Part shown: in pieces, positions 1 to 14,300 of the stretch
Layout of the letters: each line of letters starts with the position of its first letter
How positions within the stretch are numbered: position 1 is the stretch's first letter
Assembly: GCA_964036275.1 (NCBI GenBank)
Contig: CAXIWQ010000203.1
Coordinates: forward strand, 1 to 64,000
From: Litoditis marina
Taxonomy: Eukaryota; Nematoda; Chromadorea; Rhabditida; Rhabditidae
DNA: 64,000 bases
Direction of reading: 5' to 3'
Notes under the pieces: generated by a model
What the model was told of the DNA's origin: nothing
The model's database searches: none
Seen by the model: the letters and a program-made list of their open reading frames with translations, nothing else
Position numbers and translations under genes: made by a program

Positions 1-22
1 GAGATACACACTCTATCAGATT
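1..22. other. Probable residual PacBio barcode/adapter at contig end
   Basis: These bases do not align to the satellite, which starts abruptly at 23 with GCGTTAAT. They read as GAGAT, then the 16-mer ACACACTCTATCAGAT, then T. From memory, GAGAT is the last five bases of the SMRTbell adapter, the 16-mer is one of the PacBio barcodes (I believe bc1019), and a single T joins barcode to insert. The order adapter tail, barcode, T, insert is what an untrimmed read end would give. This is probably a library artefact and not a biological array boundary. The match is recalled and not looked up. Confidence 0.75.
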
Positions 23-2330
23 GCGTTAATTTGTCTTTTGTAGCTGTGCGCCACAGAATAGATTGTCGTATCAGGTTTTTGTAGCTGGGAGCAACAGACT
101 TGATAGCCGTATAAACTTTTCTCTGTAGCTGCAAGCCAACAAGTCGATAACCGCGATAATTCGTATTTTGTGGCTGTGCGCCACAGAATAGATAGTCGTA
201 TTAGGTTTTTGTAGCTGGGAGCAACATACTTGATAGCCGTATAAACTTTTTTCTGTAGCTGCAAAGAGTCAATAACCGCGTTAATTTGTCTTTGTGGCTG
301 TGCGCCACAGAATATAAAGTCGTATTAGGTTTTTGTAGCTGGGAGCAACAGACTTAATAGCCGTATAAACTTTTTTCTGTAGCTGCAAGGCAAAGAGGTA
401 ATAACCGCGTTAATTTGTCTTTGTGGCTGTGCGCCACAGAATATAAAGTCGTATTAGGTTTTTGTAGCCATGAGCAACAGACTTGATAGCCGTATAAACT
501 TTTTTCTGTAGCTGCAAGGCAAAGAGTCGATAACCGCGTTAATTCGTATTTTGTGGCTGTGTGCCACAGAATAGATAGTTGTATTGGGTTTTTCTAGCTG
601 GGAGCAACATACTTGATAGCCGTATAAACTTTTTTTCCGTAGCTGCAAGCCAATGAGTCGATAACCGCGTTAATTCGTATTTCGTGGCTGTGCGCCACAG
701 AATAGATTGTCGTATTTTGTTTTTGTAGTTGGAAGCAACAGACTTGATAGCCGTATGATTTTTTTTGTAGCTGCAAGTCAAAATGTCAATAACCGCGTTA
801 ATTCGTCTTTGTGGCTGTGCGCCACAGAATAGATTGTCGTATTAGGTTTTTGTAGCTGGGAGCAACAGACTTGATAGCCGTATGATTTTTTTTGTAGCTG
901 CAAGTCAAAATGTCAATAACCGCGTTAACTTGTCTTTTGTGGCTGTGCGCCACAGAATATAAAGTCGAATTAGGTTTCGTAGCTGGGAGCAACAGACTTG
1001 ATAACCGTATGAACTTTTTTCTGTAGCTGCAAGGCAAAGAGGTAATAACCGCGTTAATGTGTCTTTTGTGGCTGTGCGCCACAGAACAGATTGTCGTATC
1101 AGGTTTTTGTAGCTGGGAGCAACAGACTTGATAGCCGTATGAACTTTTCTCTGTAGCTGCAAAGAGTCAATAACCGCGTTAATTTATCTTTTGTGGCTGT
1201 GCGCCACAGAATATAAAGTCGTATTAGGTTTTGTAGCTGGGAGCAACAGACTTAATAGCCGTATAAACTTTTTTCTGTAGCTGCAAAGAGTCAATAACCG
1301 CGTTAATTTGTCTTTTGTGGCTGTGCGCCACAGAATATAAAGTCGTATTAGGTTTTTGTAGCTGGGAGCAACAGACTTAATAGCCGTATAAACTTTTTTC
1401 TGTAGCTGCAAGGCAAAGAGGTAATAACCGCGTTAATTTGTCTTTTGTGGCTGTGCGCCACAGAATATAAAGTCGTATTAGGTTTTTGTAGCTGGGAGCA
1501 ACAGACTTAATAGCCGTATAAACTTTTTCTGTAGCTGCAAGGCAAAGAGGTAATAACCGCGTTAATTTGTCTTTTGTGGCTGTGCGCCACAGAATATAAA
1601 GTCGTATTAGGTTTTTGTAGCCATGAGCAACATACTTGATAGCCGTATAAACTTTTTTCTGTAGCTGCAAGCCAATGAGTCGATAAACCGCGTTAATTCG
1701 TATTTCGTGCTGTGCGCCACAGAATAGATTGTCGTATTTGTTTTTGTAGTTGGAAGCAACAGACTTGATAGCCGTATGATTTTTTTTGTAGCTGCAAGTC
1801 AAAATGTCAATAACCGCGTTAATTCGTCTTTGTGCTGTGCGCCACAGAATAGATTGTCGTATTAGGTTTTTGTAGCTGGGAGCAACATATTTGATAGCCG
1901 TATGAAATGTTCTCTCTAACTGCGAGGCAAAGAGTCAATAACCGCGTTAATTCGTCTTTTGTGGCTGTGCGCCACAGAATATAAAGTCGAATTAGGTTTC
2001 GTAGCTGGGAGCAACAGACTTGATAGCCGTATGAACTTTTTTCTGTAGCTGCAAAGCAAAGAGGTAATAACCGCGTTAATTTGTCTTTTGTAGATGTGCG
2101 CCACAGAATAGATTGTCGTATCAGGTTTTTGTAGCTGGGAGCAACAGACTTGATAGCCGTATAAACTTTTTTCTGTAGCTGCAAAGAGTCAATAACCGCG
2201 TTAATTTGTCTTTTGTGGCTGTGCGCCACAGAATATAAAGTCGTATTAGGTTTTTGTAGCTGGGAGCAACAGACTTAATAGCCGTATAAACTTTTTTCTG
2301 TAGCTGCAAGGCAAAGAGGTAATAACCGCG
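23..2330. repeat. Contig-edge satellite segment rich in single-base indels
   Basis: Same satellite and subtypes as the next kilobases, but with many one-base length changes absent from otherwise matching copies. Examples: tcttt for tctttt near 291 and 418, gtttcg for gttttcg near 975 and 2,003, ggtttt for ggttttt near 1,223, an extra A near 1,685, and missing G in GTGGCTG near 1,707 and 1,833. Most are in homopolymers. Lying next to the suspected adapter remnant, this suggests thin read support at a contig end, although real divergence at an array edge cannot be excluded. Confidence 0.6.
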
Positions 2331-5300
2331 TTAATTTGTCTTTTGTGGCTGTGCGCCACAGAATATAAAGTCGTATTAGGTTTTTGTAGCCATGAGCAAC
2401 AGACTTGATAGCCGTATAAACTTTTTTCTGTAGCTGCAAGGCAAAGAGTCGATAACCGCGTTAATTCGTATTTTGTGGCTGTGTGCCACAGAATAGATAG
2501 TTGTATTGGGTTTTTCTAGCTGGGAGCAACATACTTGATAGCCGTATAAACTTTTTTCCGTAGCTGCAAGCCAATGAGTCGATAACCGCGTTAATTCGTA
2601 TTTCGTGGCTGTGCGCCACAGAATAGATTGTCGTATTTTGTTTTTGTAGTTGGAAGCAACAGACTTGATAGCCGTATGATTTTTTTTGTAGCTGCAAGTC
2701 AAAATGTCAATAACCGCGTTAATTCGTCTTTGTGGCTGTGCGCCACAGAATATATTGTCGTATTAGGTTTTTGTAGCTGGGAGCAACAGATTTGATAGCC
2801 GTATGAACTTTTCTCTTTAGCTGCAGACCAACAAGTCGATAACCGCGATAATTCGTATTTTGTGGCTGTGCGCCACAGAATAGATTGTCGTATTAGGTTT
2901 TTGTAGCTGGGAGCAACAGATTTGATAGCCGTATGAACTTTTCTCTTTAGCTGCAGACCAACAAGTCGATAACCGCGATAATTCGTATTTTGTGGCTGTG
3001 CGCCACAGAATAGATTGTCGTATTAGGTTTTTGTAGCTGGGAGCAACAGATTTGATAGCCGTATGAACTGTTCTCTGTAGCTGCAAGGCAAAGAGTCGAT
3101 ACCCGCGTTAATTCGTATTTTGTGGCTGTGCGCCACAGAATAGTATTAGGTTTTTGTAGCTGGGAGCAACATACTTGATAGCCGTATAACCTTTTTCCTG
3201 TAGCTGCACGGCAAAGAGTCAACAACCGCGTTAATTTGTCTTTTGTGGCTGTGCGCCACAGAATATAAAGTCGTATTAGGTTTTCGTAGCTGGGAGCAAC
3301 AGACTTGATAGCCGTATGAACTTTTTTCTGTAGCTGCAAGGCAAAGAGGTAATAACCGCGTTAATTTGTCTTTTGTGGCTGTGCGCCACAGAATATAAAG
3401 TCGAATTAGGTTTTCGTAGCTGGGAGCAACAGACTTGATAGCCGTATGAACTTTTTTCTGTAGCTGCAAAGCAAAGAGGTAATAACCGCGTTAATTTGTC
3501 TTTTGTAGCTGTGCGCCACAGAATAGATTGTCGTATCAGGTTTTTGTAGCTGGGAGCAACAGACTTGATAGCCGTATAAACTTTTCTCTGTAGCTGCAAG
3601 CCAACAAGTCGATAACCGCGATAATTCGTATTTTGTGGCTGTGCGCCACAGAATAGATAGTCGTATTAGGTTTTTGTAGCTGGGAGCAACATACTTGATA
3701 GCCGTATAAACTTTTTTCTGTAGCTGCAAAGAGTCAATAACCGCGTTAATTTGTCTTTTGTGGCTGTGCGCCACAGAATATAAAGTCGTATTAGGTTTTT
3801 GTAGCTGGGAGCAACAGACTTAATAGCCGTATAAACTTTTTTCTGTAGCTGCAAGGCAAAGAGGTAATAACCGCGTTAATTTGTCTTTTGTGGCTGTGCG
3901 CCACAGAATATAAAGTCGTATTAGGTTTTTGTAGCCATGAGCAACAGACTTGATAGCCGTATAAACTTTTTTCTGTAGCTGCAAGGCAAAGAGTCGATAA
4001 CCGCGTTAATTCGTATTTTGTGGCTGTGTGCCACAGAATAGATAGTTGTATTGGGTTTTTCTAGCTGGGAGCAACATACTTGATAGCCGTATAAACTTTT
4101 TTCCGTAGCTGCAAGCCAATGAGTCGATAACCGCGTTAATTCGTATTTCGTGGCTGTGCGCCACAGAATAGATTGTCGTATTTTGTTTTTGTAGTTGGAA
4201 GCAACAGACTTGATAGCCGTATGATTTTTTTTGTAGCTGCAAGTCAAAATGTCAATAACCGCGTTAATTCGTCTTTGTGGCTGTGCGCCACAGAATAGAT
4301 TGTCGTATTAGGTTTTTGTAGCTGGGAGCAACATATTTGATAGCCGTATGAAATGTTCTCTGTAACTGCGAGGCAAAGAGTCAATAACCGCGTTAATTCG
4401 TCTTTTGTGGCTGTGCGCCACAGAATATAAAGTCGAATTAGGTTTTCGTAGCTGGGAGCAACAGACTTGATAGCCGTATGAACTTTTTTCTGTAGCTGCA
4501 AAGCAAAGAGGTAATAACCGCGTTAATTTGTCTTTTGTAGATGTGCGCCACAGAATAGATTGTCGTATCAGGTTTTTGTAGCTGGGAGCAACAGACTTGA
4601 TAGCCGTATAAACTTTTTCTGTAGCTGCAAAGAGTCAATAACCGCGTTAATTTGTCTTTTGTGGCTGTGCGCCACAGAATATAAAGTCGTATTAGGTTTT
4701 TGTAGCTGGGAGCAACAGACTTAATAGCCGTATAAACTTTTTTCTGTAGCTGCAAGGCAAAGAGGTAATAACCGCGTTAATTTGTCTTTTGTGGCTGTGC
4801 GCCACAGAATATAAAGTCGTATTAGGTTTTTGTAGCCATGAGCAACAGACTTGATAGCCGTATAAACTTTTTTCTGTAGCTGCAAGGCAAAGAGTCGATA
4901 ACCGCGTTAATTCGTATTTTGTGGCTGTGTGCCACAGAATAGATAGTTGTATTGGGTTTTTCTAGCTGGGAGCAACATACTTGATAGCCGTATAAACTTT
5001 TTTCCGTAGCTGCAAGCCAATGAGTCGATAACCGCGTTAATTCGTATTTCGTGGCTGTGCGCCACAGAATAGATTGTCGTATTTTGTTTTTGTAGTTGGA
5101 AGCAACAGACTTGATAGCCGTATGATTTTTTTTGTAGCTGCAAGTCAAAATGTCAATAACCGCGTTAATTCGTCTTTGTGGCTGTGCGCCACAGAATAGA
5201 TTGTCGTATTAGGTTTTTGTAGCTGGGAGCAACAGATTTGATAGCCGTATGAAATGTTCTCTGTAACTGCGAGGCAAAGAGTCAATAACCGCGTTAATTC

Positions 5301-8300
5301 GTCTTTTGTGGCTGTGCGCCACAGAATATATAGTCGTATTAGGTTTTTGTAGCTGGGAGCAACAGACTTGATAGCCGTATGAACTTTTCTCTTTAGCTGC
5401 AGACCAACAAGTCGATAACCGCGATAATTCGTATTTTGTGGCTGTGCGCCACAGAATAGATTGTCGTATTAGGTTTTTGTAGCTGGGAGCAACAGATTTG
5501 ATAGCCGTATGAACTGTTCTCTGTAGCTGCAAGGCAAAGAGTCGATACCCGCGTTAATTCGTATTTTGTGGCTGTGCGCCACAGAATAGTATTAGGTTTT
5601 TGTAGCTGGGAGCAACATACTTGATAGCCGTATAACCTTTTTCCTGTAGCTGCACGGCAAAGAGTCAACAACCGCGTTAATTTGTCTTTTGTGGCTGTGC
5701 GCCACAGAATATAAAGTCGTATTAGGTTTTCGTAGCTGGGAGCAACAGACTTGATAGCCGTATGAACTTTTTTCTGTAGCTGCAAGGCAAAGAGGTAATA
5801 ACCGCGTTAATTTGTCTTTTGTGGCTGTGCGCCACAGAATATAAAGTCGAATTAGGTTTTCGTAGCTGGGAGCAACAGACTTGATAGCCGTATAAACTTT
5901 TTTCTGTAGCTGCAAAGCAAAGAGGTAATAACCGCGTTAATTTGTCTTTTGTAGCTGTGCGCCACAGAATAGATTGTCGTATCAGGTTTTTGTAGCTGGG
6001 AGCAACAGACTTGATAGCCGTATAAACTTTTCTCTGTAGCTGCAAGCCAACAAGTCGATAACCGCGATAATTCGTATTTTGTGGCTGTGCGCCACAGAAT
6101 AGATAGTCGTATTAGGTTTTTGTAGCTGGGAGCAACATACTTGATAGCCGTATAAACTTTTTTCTGTAGCTGCAAAGAGTCAATAACCGCGTTAATTTGT
6201 CTTTTGTGGCTGTGCGCCACAGAATATAAAGTCGTATTAGGTTTTTGTAGCTGGGAGCAACAGACTTAATAGCCGTATAAACTTTTTTCTGTAGCTGCAA
6301 GGCAAAGAGGTAATAACCGCGTTAATTTGTCTTTTGTGGCTGTGCGCCACAGAATATAAAGTCGTATTAGGTTTTTGTAGCCATGAGCAACAGACTTGAT
6401 AGCCGTATAAACTTTTTTCCGTAGCTGCAAGCCAATGAGTCGATAACCGCGTTAATTCGTATTTCGTGGCTGTGCGCCACAGAATAGATTGTCGTATTTT
6501 GTTTTTGTAGTTGGAAGCAACAGACTTGATAGCCGTATGATTTTTTTTGTAGCTGCAAGTCAAAATGTCAATAACCGCGTTAATTCGTCTTTGTGGCTGT
6601 GCGCCACAGAATAGATTGTCGTATTAGGTTTTTGTAGCTGGGAGCAACATATTTGATAGCCGTATGAAATGTTCTCTGTAACTGCGAGGCAAAGAGTCAA
6701 TAACCGCGTTAATTCGTCTTTTGTGGCTGTGCGCCACAGAATATAAAGTCGAATTAGGTTTTCGTAGCTGGGAGCAACAGACTTGATAGCCGTATGAACT
6801 TTTTTCTGTAGCTGCAAAGCAAAGAGGTAATAACCGCGTTAATTTGTCTTTTGTAGATGTGCGCCACAGAATAGATTGTCGTATCAGGTTTTTGTAGCTG
6901 GGAGCAACAGACTTGATAGCCGTATAAACTTTTTTCTGTAGCTGCAAAGAGTCAATAACCGCGTTAATTTGTCTTTTGTGGCTGTGCGCCACAGAATATA
7001 AAGTCGTATTAGGTTTTTGTAGCTGGGAGCAACAGACTTAATAGCCGTATAAACTTTTTTCTGTAGCTGCAAGGCAAAGAGGTAATAACCGCGTTAATTT
7101 GTCTTTTGTGGCTGTGCGCCACAGAATATAAAGTCGTATTAGGTTTTTGTAGCCATGAGCAACAGACTTGATAGCCGTATAAACTTTTTTCTGTAGCTGC
7201 AAGGCAAAGAGTCGATAACCGCGTTAATTCGTATTTTGTGGCTGTGTGCCACAGAATAGATAGTTGTATTGGGTTTTTCTAGCTGGGAGCAACATACTTG
7301 ATAGCCGTATAAACTTTTTTCCGTAGCTGCAAGCCAATGAGTCGATAACCGCGTTAATTCGTATTTCGTGGCTGTGCGCCACAGAATAGATTGTCGTATT
7401 TTGTTTTTGTAGTTGGAAGCAACAGACTTGATAGCCGTATGATTTTTTTTGTAGCTGCAAGTCAAAATGTCAATAACCGCGTTAATTCGTCTTTGTGGCT
7501 GTGCGCCACAGAATAGATTGTCGTATTAGGTTTTTGTAGCTGGGAGCAACAGATTTGATAGCCGTATGAAATGTTCTCTGTAACTGCGAGGCAAAGAGTC
7601 AATAACCGCGTTAATTCGTCTTTTGTGGCTGTGCGCCACAGAATATATAGTCGTATTAGGTTTTTGTAGCTGGGAGCAACAGACTTGATAGCCGTATGAA
7701 CTTTTCTCTTTAGCTGCAGACCAACAAGTCGATAACCGCGATAATTCGTATTTTGTGGCTGTGCGCCACAGAATAGATTGTCGTATTAGGTTTTTGTAGC
7801 TGGGAGCAACAGATTTGATAGCCGTATGAACTGTTCTCTGTAGCTGCAAGGCAAAGAGTCGATACCCGCGTTAATTCGTATTTTGTGGCTGTGCGCCACA
7901 GAATAGTATTAGGTTTTTGTAGCTGGGAGCAACATACTTGATAGCCGTATAACCTTTTTCCTGTAGCTGCACGGCAAAGAGTCAACAACCGCGTTAATTT
8001 GTCTTTTGTGGCTGTGCGCCACAGAATATAAAGTCGTATTAGGTTTTCGTAGCTGGGAGCAACAGACTTGATAGCCGTATGAACTTTTTTCTGTAGCTGC
8101 AAGGCAAAGAGGTAATAACCGCGTTAATTTGTCTTTTGTGGCTGTGCGCCACAGAATATAAAGTCGAATTAGGTTTTCGTAGCTGGGAGCAACAGACTTG
8201 ATAGCCGTATGAACTTTTTTCTGTAGCTGCAAAGCAAAGAGGTAATAACCGCGTTAATTTGTCTTTTGTAGCTGTGCGCCACAGAATAGATTGTCGTATC

Positions 8301-11300
8301 AGGTTTTGTAGCTGGGAGCAACAGACTTGATAGCCGTATAAACTTTTCTCTGTAGCTGCAAGCCAACAAGTCGATAACCGCGATAATTCGTATTTTGTGG
8401 CTGTGCGCCACAGAATAGATAGTCGTATTAGGTTTTTGTAGCTGGGAGCAACATACTTGATAGCCGTATAAACTTTTTTCTGTAGCTGCAAAGAGTCAAT
8501 AACCGCGTTAATTTGTCTTTTGTGGCTGTGCGCCACAGAATATAAAGTCGTATTAGGTTTTTGTAGCTGGGAGCAACAGACTTAATAGCCGTATAAACTT
8601 TTTTCTGTAGCTGCAAGGCAAAGAGGTAATAACCGCGTTAATTTGTCTTTTGTGGCTGTGCGCCACAGAATATAAAGTCGTATTAGGTTTTTGTAGCCAT
8701 GAGCAACAGACTTGATAGCCGTATAAACTTTTTTCTGTAGCTGCAAGGCAAAGAGTCGATAACCGCGTTAATTCGTATTTTGTGGCTGTGTGCCACAGAA
8801 TAGATAGTTGTATTGGGTTTTTCTAGCTGGGAGCAACATACTTGATAGCCGTATAAACTTTTTTTCCGTAGCTGCAAGCCAATGAGTCGATAACCGCGTT
8901 AATTCGTATTTCGTGGCTGTGCGCCACAGAATAGATTGTCGTATTTTGTTTTTGTAGTTGGAAGCAACAGACTTGATAGCCGTATGATTTTTTTTGTAGC
9001 TGCAAGTCAAAATGTCAATAACCGCGTTAATTCGTCTTTGTGGCTGTGCGCCACAGAATAGATTGTCGTATTAGGTTTTTGTAGCTGGGAGCAACAGACT
9101 TGATAGCCGTATGATTTTTTTGTAGCTGCAAGTCAAAATGTCAATAACCGCGTTAACTTGTCTTTTGTGGCTGTGCGCCACAGAATATAAAGTCGAATTA
9201 GGTTTTCGTAGCTGGGAGCAACAGACTTGATAGCCGTATGAACTTTTTTCTGTAGCTGCAAGGCAAAGAGGTAATAACCGCGTTAATGTGTCTTTTGTGG
9301 CTGTGCGCCACAGAACAGATTGTCGTATCAGGTTTTTGTAGCTGGGAGCAACAGACTTGATAGCCGTATGAACTTTTCTCTGTAGCTGCAAAGAGTCAAT
9401 AACCGCGTTAATTTGTCTTTTGTGGCTGTGCGCCACAGAATATAAAGTCGTATTAGGTTTTTGTAGCTGGGAGCAACAGACTTAATAGCCGTATAAACTT
9501 TTTTCTGTAGCTGCAAAGAGTCAATAACCGCGTTAATTTGTCTTTTGTGGCTGTGCGCCACAGAATATAAAGTCGTATTAGGTTTTTGTAGCTGGGAGCA
9601 ACAGACTTAATAGCCGTATAAACTTTTTTCTGTAGCTGCAAGGCAAAGAGGTAATAACCGCGTTAATTTGTCTTTTGTGGCTGTGCGCCACAGAATATAA
9701 AGTCGTATTAGGTTTTTGTAGCTGGGAGCAACAGACTTAATAGCCGTATAAACTTTTTTCTGTAGCTGCAAGGCAAAGAGGTAATAACCGCGTTAATTTG
9801 TCTTTTGTGGCTGTGCGCCACAGAATATAAAGTCGTATTAGGTTTTTGTAGCCATGAGCAACATACTTGATAGCCGTATAAACTTTTTTCTGTAGCTGCA
9901 AGCCAATGAGTCGATAACCGCGTTAATTCGTATTTCGTGGCTGTGCGCCACAGAATAGATTGTCGTATTTTGTTTTTGTAGTTGGAAGCAACAGACTTGA
10001 TAGCCGTATGATTTTTTTTGTAGCTGCAAGTCAAAATGTCAATAACCGCGTTAATTCGTCTTTGTGGCTGTGCGCCACAGAATAGATTGTCGTATTAGGT
10101 TTTTGTAGCTGGGAGCAACATATTTGATAGCCGTATGAAATGTTCTCTGTAACTGCGAGGCAAAGAGTCAATAACCGCGTTAATTCGTCTTTTGTGGCTG
10201 TGCGCCACAGAATATAAAGTCGAATTAGGTTTTCGTAGCTGGGAGCAACAGACTTGATAGCCGTATGAACTTTTTTCTGTAGCTGCAAAGCAAAGAGGTA
10301 ATAACCGCGTTAATTTGTCTTTTGTAGATGTGCGCCACAGAATAGATTGTCGTATCAGGTTTTTGTAGCTGGGAGCAACAGACTTGATAGCCGTATAAAC
10401 TTTTTTCTGTAGCTGCAAAGAGTCAATAACCGCGTTAATTTGTCTTTTGTGGCTGTGCGCCACAGAATATAAAGTCGTATTAGGTTTTTGTAGCTGGGAG
10501 CAACAGACTTAATAGCCGTATAAACTTTTTTCTGTAGCTGCAAGGCAAAGAGGTAATAACCGCGTTAATTTGTCTTTTGTGGCTGTGCGCCACAGAATAT
10601 AAAGTCGTATTAGGTTTTTGTAGCCATGAGCAACAGACTTGATAGCCGTATAAACTTTTTTCTGTAGCTGCAAGGCAAAGAGTCGATAACCGCGTTAATT
10701 CGTATTTTGTGGCTGTGTGCCACAGAATAGATAGTTGTATTGGGTTTTTCTAGCTGGGAGCAACATACTTGATAGCCGTATAAACTTTTTTCCGTAGCTG
10801 CAAGCCAATGAGTCGATAACCGCGTTAATTCGTATTTCGTGGCTGTGCGCCACAGAATAGATTGTCGTATTTTGTTTTTGTAGTTGGAAGCAACAGACTT
10901 GATAGCCGTATGATTTTTTTTGTAGCTGCAAGTCAAAATGTCAATAACCGCGTTAATTCGTCTTTGTGGCTGTGCGCCACAGAATAGATTGTCGTATTAG
11001 GTTTTTGTAGCTGGGAGCAACAGATTTGATAGCCGTATGAAATGTTCTCTGTAACTGCGAGGCAAAGAGTCAATAACCGCGTTAATTCGTCTTTTGTGGC
11101 TGTGCGCCACAGAATATATAGTCGTATTAGGTTTTTGTAGCTGGGAGCAACAGACTTGATAGCCGTATGAACTTTTCTCTTTAGCTGCAGACCAACAAGT
11201 CGATAACCGCGATAATTCGTATTTTGTGGCTGTGCGCCACAGAATAGATTGTCGTATTAGGTTTTTGTAGCTGGGAGCAACAGATTTGATAGCCGTATGA

Positions 11301-14300
11301 ACTGTTCTCTGTAGCTGCAAGGCAAAGAGTCGATACCCGCGTTAATTCGTATTTTGTGGCTGTGCGCCACAGAATAGTATTAGGTTTTTGTAGCTGGGAG
11401 CAACATACTTGATAGCCGTATAACCTTTTTCCTGTAGCTGCACGGCAAAGAGTCAACAACCGCGTTAATTTGTCTTTTGTGGCTGTGCGCCACAGAATAT
11501 AAAGTCGTATTAGGTTTTCGTAGCTGGGAGCAACAGACTTGATAGCCGTATGAACTTTTTCTGTAGCTGCAAGGCAAAGAGGTAATAACCGCGTTAATTT
11601 GTCTTTTGTGGCTGTGCGCCACAGAATATAAAGTCGAATTAGGTTTTCGTAGCTGGGAGCAACAGACTTGATAGCCGTATGAACTTTTTTCTGTAGCTGC
11701 AAAGCAAAGAGGTAATAACCGCGTTAATTTGTCTTTTGTAGCTGTGCGCCACAGAATAGATTGTCGTATCAGGTTTTTGTAGCTGGGAGCAACAGACTTG
11801 ATAGCCGTATAAACTTTTCTCTGTAGCTGCAAGCCAACAAGTCGATAACCGCGATAATTCGTATTTTGTGGCTGTGCGCCACAGAATAGATAGTCGTATT
11901 AGGTTTTTGTAGCTGGGAGCAACATACTTGATAGCCGTATAAACTTTTTTCTGTAGCTGCAAAGAGTCAATAACCGCGTTAATTTGTCTTTTGTGGCTGT
12001 GCGCCACAGAATATAAAGTCGTATTAGGTTTTTGTAGCTGGGAGCAACAGACTTAATAGCCGTATAAACTTTTTTCTGTAGCTGCAAGGCAAAGAGGTAA
12101 TAACCGCGTTAATTTGTCTTTTGTGGCTGTGCGCCACAGAATATAAAGTCGTATTAGGTTTTTGTAGCCATGAGCAACAGACTTGATAGCCGTATAAACT
12201 TTTTTCTGTAGCTGCAAGGCAAAGAGTCGATAACCGCGTTAATTCGTATTTTGTGGCTGTGTGCCACAGAATAGATAGTTGTATTGGGTTTTTCTAGCTG
12301 GGAGCAACATACTTGATAGCCGTATAAACTTTTTTCCGTAGCTGCAAGCCAATGAGTCGATAACCGCGTTAATTCGTATTTCGTGGCTGTGCGCCACAGA
12401 ATAGATTGTCGTATTTTGTTTTTGTAGTTGGAAGCAACAGACTTGATAGCCGTATGATTTTTTTTGTAGCTGCAAGTCAAAATGTCAATAACCGCGTTAA
12501 TTCGTCTTTGTGGCTGTGCGCCACAGAATAGATTGTCGTATTAGGTTTTTGTAGCTGGGAGCAACAGACTTGATAGCCGTATGATTTTTTTTGTAGCTGC
12601 AAGTCAAAATGTCAATAACCGCGTTAACTTGTCTTTTGTGGCTGTGCGCCACAGAATATAAAGTCGAATTAGGTTTTCGTAGCTGGGAGCAACAGACTTG
12701 ATAGCCGTATGAACTTTTTTCTGTAGCTGCAAGGCAAAGAGGTAATAACCGCGTTAATGTGTCTTTTGTGGCTGTGCGCCACAGAACAGATTGTCGTATC
12801 AGGTTTTTGTAGCTGGGAGCAACAGACTTGATAGCCGTATGAACTTTTCTCTGTAGCTGCAAAGAGTCAATAACCGCGTTAATTTGTCTTTTGTGGCTGT
12901 GCGCCACAGAATATAAAGTCGTATTAGGTTTTTGTAGCTGGGAGCAACAGACTTAATAGCCGTATAAACTTTTTTCTGTAGCTGCAAAGAGTCAATAACC
13001 GCGTTAATTTGTCTTTTGTGGCTGTGCGCCACAGAATATAAAGTCGTATTAGGTTTTTGTAGCTGGGAGCAACAGACTTAATAGCCGTATAAACTTTTTT
13101 CTGTAGCTGCAAGGCAAAGAGGTAATAACCGCGTTAATTTGTCTTTTGTGGCTGTGCGCCACAGAATATAAAGTCGTATTAGGTTTTTGTAGCTGGGAGC
13201 AACAGACTTAATAGCCGTATAAACTTTTTTCTGTAGCTGCAAGGCAAAGAGGTAATAACCGCGTTAATTTGTCTTTTGTGGCTGTGCGCCACAGAATATA
13301 AAGTCGTATTAGGTTTTTGTAGCCATGAGCAACATACTTGATAGCCGTATAAACTTTTTTCTGTAGCTGCAAGCCAATGAGTCGATAACCGCGTTAATTC
13401 GTATTTCGTGGCTGTGCGCCACAGAATAGATTGTCGTATTTTGTTTTTGTAGTTGGAAGCAACAGACTTGATAGCCGTATGATTTTTTTTGTAGCTGCAA
13501 GGCAAAGAGGTAATAACCGCGTTAATTTGTCTTTTGTGGCTGTGCGCCACAGAATATAAAGTCGAATTAGGTTTTCGTAGCTGGGAGCAACAGACTTGAT
13601 AGCCGTATGAACTTTTTTTTGTAGCTGCAAAGCAAAGAGGTAATAACCGCGTTAATTTGTCTTTTGTAGCTGTGCGCCACAGAATAGATTGTCGTATCAG
13701 GTTTTTGTAGCTGGGAGCAACATACTTGATAGCCGTATAAACTTTTTTCTGTAGCTGCAAAGAGTCAATAACCGCGTTAATTTGTCTTTTGTGGCTGTGC
13801 GCCACAGAATATAAAGTCGTATTAGGTTTTTGTAGCTGGGAGCAACATACTTGATAGCCGTATAAACTTTTTTCTGTAGCTGCAAAGAGTCAATAACCGC
13901 GTTAATTTGTCTTTTGTGGCTGTGCGCCACAGAATATAAAGTCGTATTAGGTTTTTGTAGCTGGGAGCAACAGACTTAATAGCCGTATAAACTTTTTTCT
14001 GTAGCTGCAAGGCAAAGAGGTAATAACCGCGTTAATTTGTCTTTTGTGGCTGTGCGCCACAGAATATAAAGTCGTATTAGGTTTTTGTAGCCATGAGCAA
14101 CAGACTTGATAGCCGTATAAACTTTTTTCTGTAGCTGCAAGGCAAAGAGTCGATAACCGCGTTAATTCGTATTTTGTGGCTGTGTGCCACAGAATAGATA
14201 GTTGTATTGGGTTTTTCTAGCTGGGAGCAACATACTTGATAGCCGTATAAACTTTTTTCCGTAGCTGCAAGCCAATGAGTCGATAACCGCGTTAATTCGT

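Noticed and set aside
23..120. Biological left border of the satellite array at base 23
   Set aside because: The preceding 22 bases look like adapter and barcode sequence, so the border is more likely a contig end.
2640..2680. CENP-B-box-like motif in the GTAGTTGGAAGCAAC monomers
   Set aside because: TTGGAAGC resembles the middle of the box, but the essential TTCG and CGGG positions are not there.
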